Made by a program: the position numbers and the translations under genes
The notes under the pieces: model-generated
Told to the model about the DNA's origin: nothing
The model's database searches: none
What the model saw: only the letters and a program-made list of their open reading frames with translations
NCBI RefSeq assembly: GCF_009762325.1
Contig: NZ_CP034348.1
Span: forward strand, 2,300,501-2,364,500
Reading direction: 5' to 3'
DNA length: 64,000 nt
Source: Roseovarius faecimaris
GTDB lineage: Bacteria; Pseudomonadota; Alphaproteobacteria; Rhodobacterales; Rhodobacteraceae
Shown: positions 8,244-16,977 of the stretch, piece after piece
Layout: each line of letters begins with the position of its first letter
How positions within the stretch are numbered: position 1 is the first letter of the stretch

Positions 8244-9143
8244 ATGCTGCACCACCACCGCCGCGCGGTCTGGGCCGGTCTTTTTGCCGGGATCGCGTGG
8301 GGGCTGTTCTGGATTCCGATCCGGCTGGTGGAATCGGCCGGACTGGATGCGCCCTGGGCGATGGCGGTCTTTACGCTGGTGCCGATGGTCTTCTGCCTGC
8401 CCGTGGCCTGGTGGCTGCGGCGCGATTACGTGACCGGGGGACGCGGGCTGATCGGCGGCATCCTGGGCGGGGTGGCCTTCGCGCTTTATTCGGCCTCGTT
8501 GCTCTACACGGATGTGGTGCGGGCGGTGCTGCTGTTCTACCTCATGCCGATCTGGGGGTTCCTGCTGGGCTGGGCGATCCTGGGCGACCGGATCACAAAG
8601 CTGCGCTGGCTGGCCATCGCGCTTGGCATCATCGGTCTCTACGTGATCTTTGCCGGGGATACCGGCCTGCCCCTGCCGCGCAATATCGGGGATTGGTGCG
8701 GGTTGATCAGCGGGATGTTCTGGGCGGTGGGCTGTCTGCTCATTCTGGTGGATGAGCGGGTGGACCCGCGCATTCATGCGGTGAATTTCTTTGTGGTCGG
8801 GGCGATCATCTCGCTCGGGGCGGCGGTGCTGGCCAATGCCAACGGGCTGTCGGTGACACCAGACTGGGAGGCCGTGCAGACAAGCGTTCTGTGGATGATC
8901 CCGATCACGCTGTTGCTGGTGCTTCCCGCAGGCTTTGCCTCGATCTATGCGCCGACCAAGCTGAACCCCGGCGTGGTGGGGCTTTTGTTCATGCTGGAGA
9001 TCGTCGTGGCCACCATCACCGCCGCGATCTGGGCAGGCGAGCCGATTGGCCTGCGCGAATATGCAGGGCTGGCGCTGGTTCTGTCAGCGGGGGTTCTGGA
9101 GCCGTTCGGCGCGTTGCTGCGGCCCAGGGCGAGCGCTGTTTAG
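8244..9143 (+). CDS. EamA/DMT-family transporter
   Basis: The 299-residue protein has about ten hydrophobic segments in two EamA repeats and is predicted in the inner membrane. The start at 8244 follows AAGGAC and is 22 bases after the GcvT-like gene, so it is probably the third gene of the Rieske operon. DMT transporters export metabolites or amino acids; its position suggests transport of a substrate or product of the demethylation pathway, which is inference. It converges on the SDR gene with a 12-base gap; the two TAG stops form the ends of a small inverted repeat (TAGCC-N8-GGCTA). Confidence 0.85.
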   Translation: MLHHHRRAVWAGLFAGIAWGLFWIPIRLVESAGLDAPWAMAVFTLVPMVFCLPVAWWLRRDYVTGGRGLIGGILGGVAFALYSASLLYTDVVRAVLLFYLMPIWGFLLGWAILGDRITKLRWLAIALGIIGLYVIFAGDTGLPLPRNIGDWCGLISGMFWAVGCLLILVDERVDPRIHAVNFFVVGAIISLGAAVLANANGLSVTPDWEAVQTSVLWMIPITLLLVLPAGFASIYAPTKLNPGVVGLLFMLEIVVATITAAIWAGEPIGLREYAGLALVLSAGVLEPFGALLRPRASAV

Positions 9144-9155
9144 CCACTCAACTGG

Positions 9156-9902
9156 CTACCAATGCGCCCCTGCATTGACCGAGATATCCTCCATCGTCAG
9201 CGCCGGGGCGGCCTCCGAGCACAGGAACGCCACAAGTGCGGCGATCTCTTCGGGTTGCACAAGACGGTTCTGCGGGTTGGCCTGGGCCAGATTGGCGATC
9301 TCCTCGGCCTGCGCGATGCCCTTTTCGGCGGCCATCCGGGCGGCGGAGGCACGCAGCATATCCGTCTCGACCCAGGTGGGGCTGACCGAGGTACAGGTGA
9401 CACCATGCGGCGCGCCTTCGAGGGCGGTCACACGCGTCAGGCCCAGAAGCCCGGCCTTCGACGCGCAATAGGGCGCATGGTCAGGCATGGCGGTATGGGC
9501 GGCGGTGGAGGCGATGTTGACGATGCGCCCCCAGCCCGCGCCGATCATTTCGGGCAGCACCGCCCGGGTCATCAGGAAGGGGCCGGTCAGGTTGGTGTCG
9601 ATCACGCGCGCCCAGTCGGCAAGGGAAAGCTCGGGCGTGGGGGCGACATGCTCGATCCCCGCCGCGTTGACGAGGATACCGACAGGGCCGAGCGCGGCGC
9701 GCACATCGTCGCAGAACGTCGCGACAGAGCCTTCGCTGCACACATCGAGCGGAAGGGCCAGCAGATCACCGTCCTGCGTGGCCTCCTGCACCCGCCGGGC
9801 GCCCACGGCGACGCGGTGCCCCTGCCCGGCCAGTGCACGGGCGATGGCGAGGCCGATCCCGGTCACCCCACCGGTGACGATGGCAACACGCGGCTCAGCC
9901 AT
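9156..9902 (-). CDS. Short-chain dehydrogenase/reductase
   Basis: The 248-residue protein starts at ATG 9902, overlapping the end of the upstream hydrolase gene by 8 bases. It has the NAD(P)-binding TGGVTGIGLA, NAAG in LVNAAGIEH, and the catalytic set Ser (NIAST) with Tyr-x3-Lys in YCASK. The proteins most like it are FabG/3-hydroxybutyrate dehydrogenase types, but substrate cannot be told. It is coupled to a metallo-beta-lactamase-fold hydrolase, so the two likely act on successive intermediates, for example a hydrolysed ester or thioester and its alcohol/ketone form. Confidence 0.88.
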   Translation of the reverse strand: MAEPRVAIVTGGVTGIGLAIARALAGQGHRVAVGARRVQEATQDGDLLALPLDVCSEGSVATFCDDVRAALGPVGILVNAAGIEHVAPTPELSLADWARVIDTNLTGPFLMTRAVLPEMIGAGWGRIVNIASTAAHTAMPDHAPYCASKAGLLGLTRVTALEGAPHGVTCTSVSPTWVETDMLRASAARMAAEKGIAQAEEIANLAQANPQNRLVQPEEIAALVAFLCSEAAPALTMEDISVNAGAHW

Positions 9903-10683
9903 GTCCCGCCTCCTTCGCGGCCATCTCTGCGGCGATCCAGACATCCGGGTCACCCAGGCTCATCTCACCATTGGCGTATTTGTCGAGCAGGGCATGCAGC
10001 CGGTCGCGCCCGAAAGAGCCGAAATGCCCGGCATGGACCGTCTGAACCGGCAGTTCGCGCAGGCGGGCATGGGAGGCCAGCAGCACCTCCGGCTCGGAAT
10101 GGTAGAGATCATCGATCAGCGCCCCGTCATAGATCACATCGCCGCTGAAGAGCGTGCCTGTCGCCGCCTCATAGAGCGCGATCGAGCCCGGAGAATGCCC
10201 CGGCAGGTGAAAGACCTGAAAGACGCGGTCACCGAGGTCGATCACGTCGCCCTCGTCCAGCAGATCGGTCAGCGGCGCGGGGCGCACGGCAAACTGTTCA
10301 TGCGAGAACCCCTCATAGGGTAGCGCGGTGAAGGTTTCGGCCCGGACATAGCCGGTGTCGGCCACGGTGTTGGCGGCGGTGGGGCCGGCGATGATCCCGG
10401 CCTCGGAGACGTGCCCGCAGCGGCAGTCGAACTGATTAAGACCGCCCGCATGGTCGAAATGGCTGTGCGTCATGATCGCCATGATCGGCCGTTCGGCAAG
10501 CTGCGCCACCTCCTCCACCAAAGGGCGCAGGCCCATGCCGGTGTCGATGATAAGGTCGCGGTCGCGCCCCTTCACATGCCAGATATTGCAGCGCAGCCAG
10601 TGGGCGACATGCACCTCCTCGATCCGGGTGACGCCATCGCCCAGATGATGCGCCATGTACCAATCCTGTGCGACCTCGGCCAT
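9895..10683 (-). CDS. Metallo-beta-lactamase-fold hydrolase
   Basis: About 262 residues. ATG 10683 is preceded by AAAGGGG at good spacing; a GTG two codons earlier is less likely. The binuclear metal motif is clear (THSHFDHAGG), followed by the distal ligands in LPGHSPGSIAL, FSGDVIYDG and a C-terminal HAGHFG. Family members hydrolyse lactones, thioesters or related bonds (quinoprotein relay/SoxH-like and glyoxalase II-like). It heads a two-gene operon with the SDR, divergent from the betaine-type ABC transporter across a 190-base regulatory region. Confidence 0.85.
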   Translation of the reverse strand: MAEVAQDWYMAHHLGDGVTRIEEVHVAHWLRCNIWHVKGRDRDLIIDTGMGLRPLVEEVAQLAERPIMAIMTHSHFDHAGGLNQFDCRCGHVSEAGIIAGPTAANTVADTGYVRAETFTALPYEGFSHEQFAVRPAPLTDLLDEGDVIDLGDRVFQVFHLPGHSPGSIALYEAATGTLFSGDVIYDGALIDDLYHSEPEVLLASHARLRELPVQTVHAGHFGSFGRDRLHALLDKYANGEMSLGDPDVWIAAEMAAKEAGHG

Positions 10684-10780
10684 GATCACCCCTTTGTTGG
10701 CTATTCGCTGAGCATCATGCTAATCTCTCGCGGCACGGCTTTCCAGCGTTGCAACCTCAGCGGGACATCATCAGGTTTTT

Positions 10781-10800
10781 TATTGACTCACCAGTCAATA
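10781..10800. promoter_or_regulatory. Perfect inverted repeat, candidate operator overlapping a -35
   Basis: TATTGACT-CACC-AGTCAATA is a perfect 8-base dyad with a 4-base spacer in the divergent region between the hydrolase and the ABC transporter. It includes a TTGACT that could be a -35 element for the transporter, starting 76 bases downstream. Dyads of this size suit TetR-type repressors; no such regulator is encoded in the window. Confidence 0.5.
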
Positions 10801-10875
10801 ACGATTTTGTTTGGCCTGAAGGCGCGGGCGTCTAATAATCGCCAAAAAAACTGCGTCACGACCTAAGGGAGATAC

Positions 10876-11817
10876 ATGATGAAAAAGACCACACTTCTTA
10901 CTGCGGCAAGCCTTGTTCTGGCCGGGGCTGCCTATGCGGATAGCGATGAGACGATCCGCATTCCGATCAACGAATGGACCGGCCAGCATATCAGCGCCCA
11001 TATCACCGGCACCCTGTTTGAAAAGGCAGGCTATACGGTGGAATACGTGACCGCGGGCGCCGTGCCGCAATTCGCCGCCATCGCGCAGGGCGATCTGGAC
11101 CTGCAACCCGAGACCTGGACCAACAATGTGGGCGATATCTATCCCAAGGCGGTCGACTCGGGCGATATCGTGGTGGTTGGCGGCCTTGGCCTGCAACCGC
11201 AGGAAGGCTGGATCTACCCGCCCTATATGGCCGAAAAATGCCCCGGCCTGCCCAGCTATGAGGCTTTGTATGATTGTGCGCAGGCCTTTGCCTCGGCTGA
11301 CACGTTCCCGAATGGCCGCCTGATCACCTATCCGGCGGACTGGGGCACACGTTCCAAGGACGTCGTGGCGCAGATCGGCATCCCCTTCGCACCCGTTGCG
11401 GGCGGCTCGGAAGGGGCGATGATCGCCGAGGCCAAGGCCGCCGTGGCCGCAGGCGACCCGATTCTGATGATGTTCTGGCAGCCGCACTGGCTCTTTGCCG
11501 AGAATGACTTCGATTGGGTGGCCTGGGACGCCGCCGATGGCGAATGCGTCGAGGAAAGCGGTCAGACCCGCGGCAGCGCCTGCGGCTTCCAGCAAGCCTC
11601 GATCGACAAGATCGCCAACAAGGACATGGCCTCGAAATGGCCCGGTGCCGCGGCCATTTACGAGGCGATGAGCATCGACAACGCCACGCAGAACACGCTG
11701 ATGCTGGAGATCGACCAGAAAGGTCGTGATCTGGAGGAAGTCGTGGCCGAGTGGATCGACGCCAACGAGGCGACCTGGATGCCTTGGGTCGAGGCCGGCA
11801 AGGCAGCGATGCAGTAA
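10876..11817 (+). CDS. Betaine/proline-type ABC transporter substrate-binding protein (OpuAC family)
   Basis: The 313-residue protein has a Sec signal peptide (MMKKTTLLTAAS... cleaved near AYA-DS). Its OpuAC-type domain is rich in aromatic residues usable for a cation-pi box (ETWTNNVGD, GWIYPPY, FWQPHWLFAENDFDWVAW). Proteins of this family bind glycine betaine, choline, carnitine, proline betaine or similar ligands in the periplasm. GGGAG lies 5 bases before the start. It is followed by a GC-rich hairpin and then the ATPase and permease genes, so it is the first gene of a complete importer operon. The precise ligand is not determinable. Confidence 0.92.
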   Translation: MMKKTTLLTAASLVLAGAAYADSDETIRIPINEWTGQHISAHITGTLFEKAGYTVEYVTAGAVPQFAAIAQGDLDLQPETWTNNVGDIYPKAVDSGDIVVVGGLGLQPQEGWIYPPYMAEKCPGLPSYEALYDCAQAFASADTFPNGRLITYPADWGTRSKDVVAQIGIPFAPVAGGSEGAMIAEAKAAVAAGDPILMMFWQPHWLFAENDFDWVAWDAADGECVEESGQTRGSACGFQQASIDKIANKDMASKWPGAAAIYEAMSIDNATQNTLMLEIDQKGRDLEEVVAEWIDANEATWMPWVEAGKAAMQ

Positions 11818-11834
11818 CCCCTGTTGTGACGCAT

Positions 11835-11864
11835 GGGCGGCCCCGCTGGGAGGTGGGGCCGTCC
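11835..11864 (+). other. Intercistronic hairpin after the binding-protein gene
   Basis: CGGCCCC (11838-11844) pairs with GGGGCCG (11855-11861) around a 10-base loop, extendable by three more pairs including one G-U. It lies between the binding-protein stop and the ATPase start with no T-tract. Such hairpins often stabilise the upstream mRNA and keep the binding protein in excess over the membrane parts. Confidence 0.5.
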
Positions 11865-11885
11865 TATTCTGCCAAGGGGGCCAAC

Positions 11886-12953
11886 ATGTCCGAGACTGAT
11901 CCGCATATCAAACTCTCCTGCCGCAACCTGTGGAAGGTCTATGCCGGGGAGAAAGCCCCCTATTTCAAATCCGAGGTGGACGGGGCCGACGGGCCCGCAC
12001 TGGCCACCAGGATGCGCGGCGATGGGGCGATCCCGGCCGCGGCGGATGTCAGCTTTGATGTGCGTATCGGCGAGATTTTCGTGATCATGGGGCTTAGCGG
12101 CTCGGGCAAATCGACCGTGGTGCGCTGCCTGTCGCGGCTGGTGGAGCCGACCCATGGCGAGGTTCTGCTGGATGGCGAGGACCTTCTGAAAAAGACCAAT
12201 CACGAGCTGATCGACATTCGCCGCCACAAGATGGGCATGGTGTTTCAGAATTTCGGCCTGATGCCGCATCTGAGCGTGTTCGACAATATCGCCTTCCCGC
12301 TTGTGCTGCAGGGCGTGGACAAGGCCGAGCGTATCGCGCAGGTGCGCCGCGTGATCGAGCTGGTGGGCCTCGAAGGCCGCGAGACCTCTTTCCCCCGGCA
12401 GCTATCGGGCGGGCAGCAGCAGCGCGTCGGCATCGCGCGTTCGCTGGCGATCGAGCCGGAGCTGTGGTTTCTCGATGAGCCCTTCTCGGCGCTTGACCCG
12501 CTCATTCGTCGGCAGATGCAGGATGAGTTCCTGCGCATTCAGCGGACGCTTAAGAAATCCATTGTCTTTATCACCCATGACTTCCTCGAAGCGCTCAGGA
12601 TCGCCGACCGGATGATGATCATGCGCGACGGTCTGGTGGTGCAGCAGGGCACACCGACAGAGCTGATCACCAACCCGGCCGATGACTATGTGGCCGAGTT
12701 TACCGAGGATGTGCCGATGGTGCGGGTGCTGAAGGCGCGCGATGTGCTCGACCCCGATCAGAGCCCCGCCCCCGGCATGGCCGAGCAGGATTGCGAAGCC
12801 TGCGTCGATGACATCCTGCCGCTTCTGTCGAGCCACAAGGAAGGTGTCGTGGCAATGCGCGACGGCGCGCCTCTGGGCGTGGTGACCGCCGCCAGCGTGA
12901 TCGCGGCCCTGGCCAGCCGCGATGCGGATCGCGGCGAGGGAGCGGCGTCATGA
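11886..12953 (+). CDS. Betaine/proline-type ABC transporter ATP-binding protein (OpuAA/ProV-like)
   Basis: The 355-residue ATPase has Walker A GLSGSGKST, the Q-loop in MVFQNFGLMPH, signature LSGGQQQRVGIARSLA, Walker B LWFLDEP and the H-loop ITHD. About 30-40 extra N-terminal residues precede Walker A, as in ProV. A C-terminal extension of ~90 residues resembles a regulatory CBS-like region (VVAMRDGAPLGVVTAASVIAAL), which in OpuA senses ionic strength. ATG 11886 follows AAGGGGG. The stop overlaps the permease start by 4 bases (ATGA). Confidence 0.93.
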   Translation: MSETDPHIKLSCRNLWKVYAGEKAPYFKSEVDGADGPALATRMRGDGAIPAAADVSFDVRIGEIFVIMGLSGSGKSTVVRCLSRLVEPTHGEVLLDGEDLLKKTNHELIDIRRHKMGMVFQNFGLMPHLSVFDNIAFPLVLQGVDKAERIAQVRRVIELVGLEGRETSFPRQLSGGQQQRVGIARSLAIEPELWFLDEPFSALDPLIRRQMQDEFLRIQRTLKKSIVFITHDFLEALRIADRMMIMRDGLVVQQGTPTELITNPADDYVAEFTEDVPMVRVLKARDVLDPDQSPAPGMAEQDCEACVDDILPLLSSHKEGVVAMRDGAPLGVVTAASVIAALASRDADRGEGAAS

Positions 12954-15019
12954 GCCGGCCCGGGCTTGGCCCCTGGGTCTGGCTGGCGTTGATCCTGGCG
13001 ACAGTGGGGCTGATGATGCTGCCCAAGGGCGGCTGGCTGGTCAGTTTTCCCGAGGCTTGGGAAATCCCCTTCACGCCCTGGCTGAACGCATTCATGGATT
13101 GGTGCGTGGATGTGTTTGGCCCGGCATTCCGAGCGTTCTCCAGGGTGATGGACGTGCCGATGTCCGTGGTGCGCGATGTGCTGAACTGGCTGCCCTGGTC
13201 GGTGACACTGGTGCTGCTGACCTACGCCTCTTATGCGCTCTCGGGTGTGCGGCTTGCGATCTTCACCTTCCTGTCGGTGCTTTACATGGTGGTGATCGGC
13301 TATTGGTCGGAATCGATGAACTCGCTGGCGCTGGTGGCCATTTCCGTACCGATGGCGGTGGGTATCGGCTTTGGCCTCGGCACGCTCGCCTTCTTCTCGA
13401 ACCGTGCAGAGCGGGTCTTGCAGCCGACGATGGACCTTTTGCAGACCGTTCCGGCCTTTGCCTATCTGTTGCCGATCCTGCTGCTCTTCGGCTTCGGCCC
13501 GGTGGTGGGGCTGATCGCGTCGATCCTCTATGCCTTCCCGCCCACCGTGCGCAACACGATGCTGGGCCTGCGCCGGGTGCCGCAAGAGGTGATCGAGGCC
13601 GGGCTGATGGCCGGGGCCACGGGACCGCAGCTTTTCTGGCGGGTGCGGGTGCCGTCGGCCATGCGCCAGATCTTGCTGGGCGTGAACCAGACGACGATGG
13701 CGGCCTTTTCCATGGTCATTATTGCTTCGATCATTGGCGGAACCGCCGATATCGGCTGGGAAGTCCTGTCGACCATGCGCAAGGCGCAGTTCGGCGAAAG
13801 CCTTCTGGCGGGGATCGTGATCGCCCTGATGGCGATGGTGATGGACCGGCTGACCGCCGCCGCCGCCGAGGTGGAACCGAAAGAGCCTGTGGTGGGCGAA
13901 ACCTTTGTTCAGAGATACCGGGTCTGGCTTGTCGCGCTCGGGCTTGGGGTCGGCACGGCGGTGCTGGCGCAGATCATCCCGGCGCTGACCGACTATCCCC
14001 GTGCCTGGGAGATCTATCCGGCGCAGTATCTCAATGACGCGGTGACCTATCTGGTGGTCGAGCATTCCGGCACGATCAACGCGATCAAGACGCTGGCCTT
14101 CTTCTTTGCCATGCTGCCGGTGAAGATCGGGCTGGAGCAGACGATCACGCCGTTCTCCTGGGGGTTCGAGTTCACCACGACGCTGAAGCTTGCCTATGCC
14201 GCGCTGGCGCTGGCGGTGACCGCCTGGGCGCTGATGAGCGGACGCCGGCAGCTTGCCATTCTGCTGGGTTTCACGGGCGTGCTCCTGTTCTTCGGGCTCA
14301 CGCGGCTGCCCTGGCCGACACTGCTGGCCATGGGCACGCTGCTGAGCTGGCAACTCGCGGGGCCGCGGCTGGCGATCGGCACCTTCCTGGGCCTTGGCTT
14401 CCTGCTGCTCGCGGGTGTGTGGCCGCAGGCGATGCTGTCGGTCTATCTCTGCGGGCTGGCGGTGCTCTTGTCCTTTGCGCTCGGGGCGTCTCTGGGCATT
14501 CTCGCGGCGGAATATGACGGCGTCTCCGCCGCGCTGCGTCCGATCAACGATACGCTGCAGACCATGCCCTTGTTCGTGATCCTCATTCCCTTCGTGATGA
14601 TCTTCAAGATCGGCGAGTTTACCGCCCTTCTGGCGATCATGGCCTATGCCACGGTGCCCGCGATCCGCTACACCGAACACGGGCTGCGCAACATCCCCAA
14701 AGAAGTCCTCGAGGCGGCGACGGCCATCGGCTGTACGAAATCACAGCTTCTGTGGCGGGTGAAGCTGCCGCTGGCGCTGCCGGTGATGATGCTGGGGCTC
14801 AATCAGACGATCATGTTCGGCATCGCCATGCTGGTGATCGCCGCCCTTGTGGGCACGAACGGGCTGGGCCAGCAGGTCTATATCGGGCTGGGCGACGGGG
14901 ATTTCGGCGTGGGGATCGTGGCCGGGATCGGGATGGCGATCATTGCGATCATCGCCGACCGGCTGACCCAGGCCTGGAGCCGCAAGCGCCAGATCGAACT
15001 GGGCCTGAAGGCGGAGTAA
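12950..15019 (+). CDS. Betaine/proline-type ABC transporter, fused double permease
   Basis: The 689-residue protein has two complete BPD permease domains in one chain. Two EAA-loop regions can be read: EVIEAGLMAGATGPQLFWRV (near residue 215) and KEVLEAATAIGCTKSQLLWRV (near residue 588). Each is followed by a conserved LGxNQT(T/I)M stretch. Usual ProW/OpuAB proteins are ~280-350 residues with one such domain and work as homodimers, so this is a covalent dimer whose halves could specialise. It overlaps the ATPase gene by 4 bases and ends the operon at tandem hairpins. Confidence 0.9.
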   Translation: MSRPGLGPWVWLALILATVGLMMLPKGGWLVSFPEAWEIPFTPWLNAFMDWCVDVFGPAFRAFSRVMDVPMSVVRDVLNWLPWSVTLVLLTYASYALSGVRLAIFTFLSVLYMVVIGYWSESMNSLALVAISVPMAVGIGFGLGTLAFFSNRAERVLQPTMDLLQTVPAFAYLLPILLLFGFGPVVGLIASILYAFPPTVRNTMLGLRRVPQEVIEAGLMAGATGPQLFWRVRVPSAMRQILLGVNQTTMAAFSMVIIASIIGGTADIGWEVLSTMRKAQFGESLLAGIVIALMAMVMDRLTAAAAEVEPKEPVVGETFVQRYRVWLVALGLGVGTAVLAQIIPALTDYPRAWEIYPAQYLNDAVTYLVVEHSGTINAIKTLAFFFAMLPVKIGLEQTITPFSWGFEFTTTLKLAYAALALAVTAWALMSGRRQLAILLGFTGVLLFFGLTRLPWPTLLAMGTLLSWQLAGPRLAIGTFLGLGFLLLAGVWPQAMLSVYLCGLAVLLSFALGASLGILAAEYDGVSAALRPINDTLQTMPLFVILIPFVMIFKIGEFTALLAIMAYATVPAIRYTEHGLRNIPKEVLEAATAIGCTKSQLLWRVKLPLALPVMMLGLNQTIMFGIAMLVIAALVGTNGLGQQVYIGLGDGDFGVGIVAGIGMAIIAIIADRLTQAWSRKRQIELGLKAE

Positions 15020-15024
15020 CGCGC

Positions 15025-15069
15025 GAGAAAATTTGAAATTTTCTCCCAAATTTCTTTGCAAGAAATTTG
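15025..15069. terminator. Two tandem AT-rich perfect inverted repeats between convergent genes
   Basis: Repeat 1 is GAGAAAATTT-G-AAATTTTCTC (15025-15045). Repeat 2 is CAAATTTCTT-TGC-AAGAAATTTG (15047-15069), a 10-pair stem with a 3-base loop. They fill the 53 bases between the permease stop and the agmatine deiminase stop. The AT content is far from the surrounding genes. A bidirectional terminator or mRNA-end-stabilising element is the simplest role. Confidence 0.65.
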
Positions 15070-15072
15070 ACC

Positions 15073-16080
15073 CTAGAGCGGTTCCTGCTGGGTGATGCAA
15101 TGGATCCCGCCGCCGCCGATGGCAATCGACGGGATCGGCACCTGCACGACGCGGCGCCCGGGGAACAGCTCCTGATAGACCTCGGCCACCAGACCGTCCT
15201 CGCGGATGCCATACTGAGGCATCACCACCCCGCCGTTGCAGAGATAGCTGTTCACATAAGATTCGCAGAACATGTCATGGTCGTCGGGGGCGTCCATCGC
15301 GTCAGGCACTTCCACCAGCCTGATCTCGCGCCCCTTGGCATCCGTCTGCCCGCGCATGAACTCCAGATTGGCGAGCTTTTTCTCGTACCAGTCATTATCC
15401 GCGCGCCCTGCTCCTTCGATCAGCACCACGCCGGGGGCCATAAACATCGCGATTCCGTCCACATGGCCGTCGGTTTCATCCTCCAGCTCGTTGCCGGGCA
15501 GCCAGATCACCTTTTCCGCGCCAAGCATCTGTTTCAGCTCTTCGGTGATCGCCTCGCGTGACCAGTCGGGGTTGCGGTTGGCATTGGGAAAGCAGGTCTC
15601 GGTTGTCAGCACGGTGCCGTCGCCGTCCACGCTGATCCCGCCGCCCTCGGCGATGAGCGACGAGCTATAGGCAGGCACCCCCGCCGCCTCCAGAATGGCG
15701 GCACCCACGCTGTCATCCCCGTCATAGGGGTCATATTTGCCGCCCCAGGCGTTGAAGCTGAAACAGGATCCGGCCTTGTTGCCCTGCGCATCGATCAGGA
15801 AATTCGGGCCTGCATCGCGCGCCCAGCTGTCATCGATCGGGTGCTCCAGAAGCTCGATATCGCTGCCCAGCATGGCGTGCGCCTGTGCCCGGTCGCGCGG
15901 GTGCACCACCATGGTCAACGGCTCGAACTGGCGGATGGCATGGGCCACGTCCACATAATTGGCACGGGTGACGTCCATATCATCCCAGACTTCCGCGCGG
16001 CAGGGCCACATCATCCAGGTACGTTTATGCGGCGACCATTCGGCAGGCATGAAAAAGCCATCCTGTTTGGGGGTGGTCAT
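15073..16080 (-). CDS. aguA: Agmatine deiminase
   Basis: The 335-residue protein starts at ATG 16080, preceded by GAGGAG. It has the agmatine deiminase/porphyromonas-type peptidylarginine deiminase features: PAEWSPHKRTWMMWP at the start, DDSWARDAGPNF (the W-x-RD-x-GP substrate motif), the His region ETDGHVDGIA, and the C-terminal GGGGIHCITQQEP with the catalytic Cys. It converts agmatine to N-carbamoylputrescine and ammonia. The amidase for that product is encoded immediately upstream, 11 bases away, making a complete agmatine-to-putrescine route. Confidence 0.95.
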   Translation of the reverse strand: MTTPKQDGFFMPAEWSPHKRTWMMWPCRAEVWDDMDVTRANYVDVAHAIRQFEPLTMVVHPRDRAQAHAMLGSDIELLEHPIDDSWARDAGPNFLIDAQGNKAGSCFSFNAWGGKYDPYDGDDSVGAAILEAAGVPAYSSSLIAEGGGISVDGDGTVLTTETCFPNANRNPDWSREAITEELKQMLGAEKVIWLPGNELEDETDGHVDGIAMFMAPGVVLIEGAGRADNDWYEKKLANLEFMRGQTDAKGREIRLVEVPDAMDAPDDHDMFCESYVNSYLCNGGVVMPQYGIREDGLVAEVYQELFPGRRVVQVPIPSIAIGGGGIHCITQQEPL

Positions 16081-16091
16081 GGGCTGTCTCC

Positions 16092-16973
16092 TCAGGTGCC
16101 AGGGCGCAATGTGCGCCCGTCCAGCGTGCGCAGGGCTGTATACATCTCGGGGCGGCGGTCCCGGAACGGCCCCCAGGAGCCGCGATAGGCGGCGGCCTCG
16201 TCCAGATCGACGGTGGCGGTGATCACATCCTCCACAGCCTCCGGGCAATCGGCGAGGATTTCGCCGGTATAGCCTGCGATGAACGACGTGCCGTAATACC
16301 GACCGGGCGTGTTGCCCACCAGTTCCTCGCCCACACGGTTGGACGCCACCAGGGGCACCATATTCGCCGCCGCGTGGCCCTGCATCGTGCGCCGCCAATG
16401 GCCCGAGCTGTCCAGATCGCTGCCCGGCTCATCCCCGATGGCCGTGGGGAACATCAGCACCTCGGCCCCTTTCAGGGCCAGCGCGCGGGCGGTTTCGGGA
16501 AACCACTGATCCCAGCAGATGCCGCAGCCGAGCCGGGCAAATCTGGTCTCGACCACCTCGAACCCGGTATCGCCGGGCGAGAAATAGTATTTCTCTTCAT
16601 ATCCCGGCGCCTGGGGGATGTGCGTCTTGCGATAGTTGAAGAGGATCTCCCCGTCGGCGTCGATGATGGCGAGGGAATTGTACCGGGCCAGCCCCGCCTG
16701 CTCGTAATAAGAGATCGGCAGGACAACACCCAGCTGCTTTGCGATGCCCCGGAAATGCTGCACGGCGGTGTTGGCCGCCTGGGGCGTGGCGAAGTCGAGA
16801 TAATCCAGATGCTGCTCGCGGCAGAAATAGGGCCGCTCGAACAGTTCCTGAAGCAGGATCATCTGCGCCCCGGCCTCGGCGGCGCGATGCACAAGACGCT
16901 CGGCGGTGGCGATATTCTCGTCCACCTCCCAGCTACAGGCCATTTGCGTGGCAGCAAGGGTAACGGGGCGCAT
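16092..16973 (-). CDS. aguB: N-carbamoylputrescine amidase
   Basis: The 293-residue nitrilase-superfamily protein carries the catalytic triad: Glu in LLQELFERPYFC, Lys in NYRKTHIPQAPGYEEKYYF, Cys in LGCGICWDQWFPE. The run HIPQAPGYEEKYYFSPGDTGF is typical of AguB-type amidases rather than generic nitrilases. It hydrolyses N-carbamoylputrescine to putrescine, CO2 and ammonia in the cytosol. It sits 4 bases after the aminotransferase gene and 11 before aguA, so the three are one operon. Confidence 0.94.
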   Translation of the reverse strand: MRPVTLAATQMACSWEVDENIATAERLVHRAAEAGAQMILLQELFERPYFCREQHLDYLDFATPQAANTAVQHFRGIAKQLGVVLPISYYEQAGLARYNSLAIIDADGEILFNYRKTHIPQAPGYEEKYYFSPGDTGFEVVETRFARLGCGICWDQWFPETARALALKGAEVLMFPTAIGDEPGSDLDSSGHWRRTMQGHAAANMVPLVASNRVGEELVGNTPGRYYGTSFIAGYTGEILADCPEAVEDVITATVDLDEAAAYRGSWGPFRDRRPEMYTALRTLDGRTLRPGT

Positions 16974-16977
16974 GGGC

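Noticed and set aside
12758..14680. A 640-codon minus-strand frame opposite the fused permease
   Set aside because: Composition (His/Arg/Gln-rich) is that of the antisense of a membrane-protein gene; no domain and no start signal.
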